This document shows positions 62,506 through 64,000 of a stretch of DNA of 64,000 bases, piece after piece; within the stretch, counting starts at the first letter, position 1; every line of letters starts with the position of its first letter. The notes under the pieces were generated by a model. That model did no database searches. It had not been told where the DNA came from and was given only the letters and a program-made list of their open reading frames with translations. The stretch is from Flavobacterium microcysteis (GTDB lineage Bacteria > Bacteroidota > Bacteroidia > Flavobacteriales > Flavobacteriaceae), in NCBI RefSeq assembly GCF_006385255.1, contig NZ_VFJE01000055.1, positions 1 to 64,000 of the forward strand, read 5' to 3'. Both the position numbers and the translations under genes were made by a program.

Positions 62506-63575
62506 ATGTTTTGATTGATTATAGAAGTAATTGTTTCTAAATCTTCTGTTTTTAGTCCCACATATAATGGAAGACACATTACCCTTTTTGAAATTGATTC
62601 TGAAATAGGCATTTCAGTATTTTTTATAAAATTAACCGTATTTAGTGAAGGATAAAAATACCTTCTTGGGAAAATTTGCTTTTCGTTTAATGCCTTTTGT
62701 ACTTTTAACAGCGTTTCTTCAGAATCCAAAATAATTGGATAATAGCTATAATTCCATTTTGTATGTTCACGGATATTCAAAGTTTGCAGCTTAGAAGAGT
62801 TTAAGTTGTCGTTATAAAAATCCACAACTTTTTTTCGTTCCGCAAGAATGGTATCGATATATGGTAAAACTGCCAATCCCATAGCAGATTGAAGTTCTGA
62901 AATCTTAGCATTGATTCCTAAACCATGAAAATCCAATGGTCCGTTATGTCCAAAATTATGGCTGTAATATAATTTATGGAAAAGATCTTTGTCTTTACAG
63001 AAAAGCGCACCGCCTTCACCGGTATGGAATAATTTTGTAGCATGGAAACTGCAAGTACTCACATCGCCAAAATTAAAAAGAGACTGATTCTTGTATTCTA
63101 CGCCAAAAGAATGGGCAGCATCATAAATGACTTTTAAATTGTGTTTTTTAGCAATGGCTTCAATTGCTTCCACATGGCAGGGATTACCAAAAACATGCGT
63201 AGCCAGTATAGCTGTGGTTTTTGGAGTTATGGCAGCTTCTATTTTAGTTTCGTCTATGGTCAGGTATTCGGGATGAATATCCACAAAAACAGGTTCACAA
63301 TGTTCCCAAACAATTGCTGAAGTTGTAGCTACATAAGAAAAAGGCGTTGTAATAATTTCTCCACCCTTGCCTAAAAGTTTTAGGGCAATTTGTAATGGAA
63401 CTGTACCGTTATTGGTGATTAAAATGGAATCAATATTCAGCTTTTCTTTAAGCTTGTTTTCCAATTCTAAAGTCAACTGACCTCTATTTGTAAGCCACAA
63501 ACTATCCCAAGCTCTTTTAACCAGGTTGTTATATTCGCTTTGTGGTGGTAGAAATGTCTGTGTTACGTTTATCAT
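62502..63575 (-). CDS. DegT/DnrJ/EryC1/StrS-family aminotransferase
   Basis: A 357-residue PLP-dependent aminotransferase that usually makes amino sugars (PglE-, PseC- or PerA-like) from keto sugar nucleotides: NVTQTFLPPQSEYNNLV, NNGTVPLQIALKLLGKGGEI, AILATHVFGNPCHVEAIEAI, VIYDAAHSFGVEY and the PLP lysine in FHATKLFHTGEGGALFCKDK. Together with the NeuD/PglD-like acetyltransferase directly downstream, it fits synthesis of an acetylated amino sugar for O-antigen, capsule or glycoprotein. Confidence 0.93.
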   Translation of the reverse strand: MINVTQTFLPPQSEYNNLVKRAWDSLWLTNRGQLTLELENKLKEKLNIDSILITNNGTVPLQIALKLLGKGGEIITTPFSYVATTSAIVWEHCEPVFVDIHPEYLTIDETKIEAAITPKTTAILATHVFGNPCHVEAIEAIAKKHNLKVIYDAAHSFGVEYKNQSLFNFGDVSTCSFHATKLFHTGEGGALFCKDKDLFHKLYYSHNFGHNGPLDFHGLGINAKISELQSAMGLAVLPYIDTILAERKKVVDFYNDNLNSSKLQTLNIREHTKWNYSYYPIILDSEETLLKVQKALNEKQIFPRRYFYPSLNTVNFIKNTEMPISESISKRVMCLPLYVGLKTEDLETITSIINQNI

Positions 63576-63580
63576 TTTGA

Positions 63581-64000
63581 TTATTTAAAATCAAAGTTAT
63601 GCAAATAATACTGCTTAACATTGTTTTCAAGCATGTTAAAACTGTATAATTTGTTAACAATGATGTCTAGTTTATCCTGATATTCTTTAAACGTTTCAGG
63701 ATTGTCATACTGTTTAATAGCGTCAGCTATTTTTTCATTCATTTCATCAAATGATGAATATAATGTTGGCAGATTTTTAAAATCCTCTGTAAAGAAAATC
63801 TCATTATACACAGCAAATGAGATACCTCCGGAAAAAATAGTTTCTATAAGATATCCGTCTAATCCTTCTCCAAAAGTGATGACAAATTTAGCCCTTGAAG
63901 CATAATCTTTATAGGTGTCATACTTCATGTTTGTTATTTCAACAAAAGTATAATGCGGTAGTTTGGCTTTTAGGTTTGCCAAGATTGCCTCTTTTGTCAG
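63581..64000 (-). CDS. Partial glycosyltransferase-like protein, open at right edge
   Basis: Only the C-terminal part is inside the window. The frame continues past 63982 without a stop to base 64000, so the TTG at 63982 is not the real start. The visible 139 or so residues include VITFGEGLDGYLIETIFSGG, which resembles the sugar-nucleotide-binding C-terminal domain of glycosyltransferases, and a helical tail. It precedes the degT-like gene by 5 bp. The assignment is from context and one motif. Confidence 0.65.
   Translation of the reverse strand: MTKEAILANLKAKLPHYTFVEITNMKYDTYKDYASRAKFVITFGEGLDGYLIETIFSGGISFAVYNEIFFTEDFKNLPTLYSSFDEMNEKIADAIKQYDNPETFKEYQDKLDIIVNKLYSFNMLENNVKQYYLHNFDFK

Overview
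The window looks like a chromosomal segment of a Flavobacteriaceae bacterium, most likely Flavobacterium or a close relative. The supporting signs are AT-rich DNA, promoters of the Bacteroidetes type (TTG, then about 17-19 bases, then TAnnTTTG), weak Shine-Dalgarno signals, three large secreted proteins with type IX secretion (type B, CHU_C-like) C-terminal sorting domains, an OmpP1/FadL porin, a CarboxypepD_reg-type TonB receptor, 2TM-domain signalling proteins and a DUF3817 protein. No phage, integrase, transposase, CRISPR array or rRNA operon was seen. The identification is by inspection only.

Layout. 1-3.1 kb: a 15-copy octamer array, a tiny terminator-bounded transcription unit, and an RNA-repair/ribosome-rescue operon (rtcB, prfH and an overlapping TPR gene). 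3.2-9.9 kb: small membrane, secreted and acetyltransferase genes, a TTG-started B12-binding radical SAM protein, and a DUF2975/HTH pair with a consensus promoter. 9.9-17 kb: rimO, an M23 peptidase, an OmpP1/FadL porin, a Trp/Gly/Asn/Tyr-rich lipoprotein, proS, two tRNA-Glu genes and rpsT. 17.1-22.9 kb: a four-gene operon of two CheY-like regulators and two PAS histidine kinases. 23-37 kb: typA, then mostly minus-strand accessory genes, including a TetR gene followed by a 28-bp perfect palindrome and the promoter of a three-gene membrane/rhodanese operon, an agmatine deiminase-like lipoprotein and a HEIYH metallopeptidase. 37-46.6 kb: an apparent operon of an ABC-2 exporter (ATPase, permease) followed by three type IX secreted proteins. 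46.6-53.2 kb: a nucleoid-associated protein, a four-helix-bundle (IVS-family) gene bracketed by inverted octamer arrays, a pRiA4b ORF-3-like gene, two VOC proteins and a TonB receptor followed by more octamer arrays. 53.3-56.8 kb: a TPR, LytS-like kinase, 2TM, 2TM and LytTR regulator operon. 57-64 kb: minus-strand S41 peptidase, ctaA, cca, tsaC, neuD-like, degT-like and a truncated gene that runs off the right edge, probably the end of a surface-polysaccharide locus.

The most unusual signal is a dispersed family of short arrays built on an 8-bp unit, CTNAG plus three variable bases. They sit just after stop codons at five places. They bracket the four-helix-bundle gene in inverted orientation and supply the final codons of two genes. 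Together they resemble a mobile cassette or intervening-sequence system that I cannot match to a named element. Other points of note are the rtcB-prfH-TPR operon, the TetR operator, the 2TM module used three times in one signalling operon, an attenuator-like leader before an acetyltransferase gene, and two recently diverged type IX secretion paralogues side by side.
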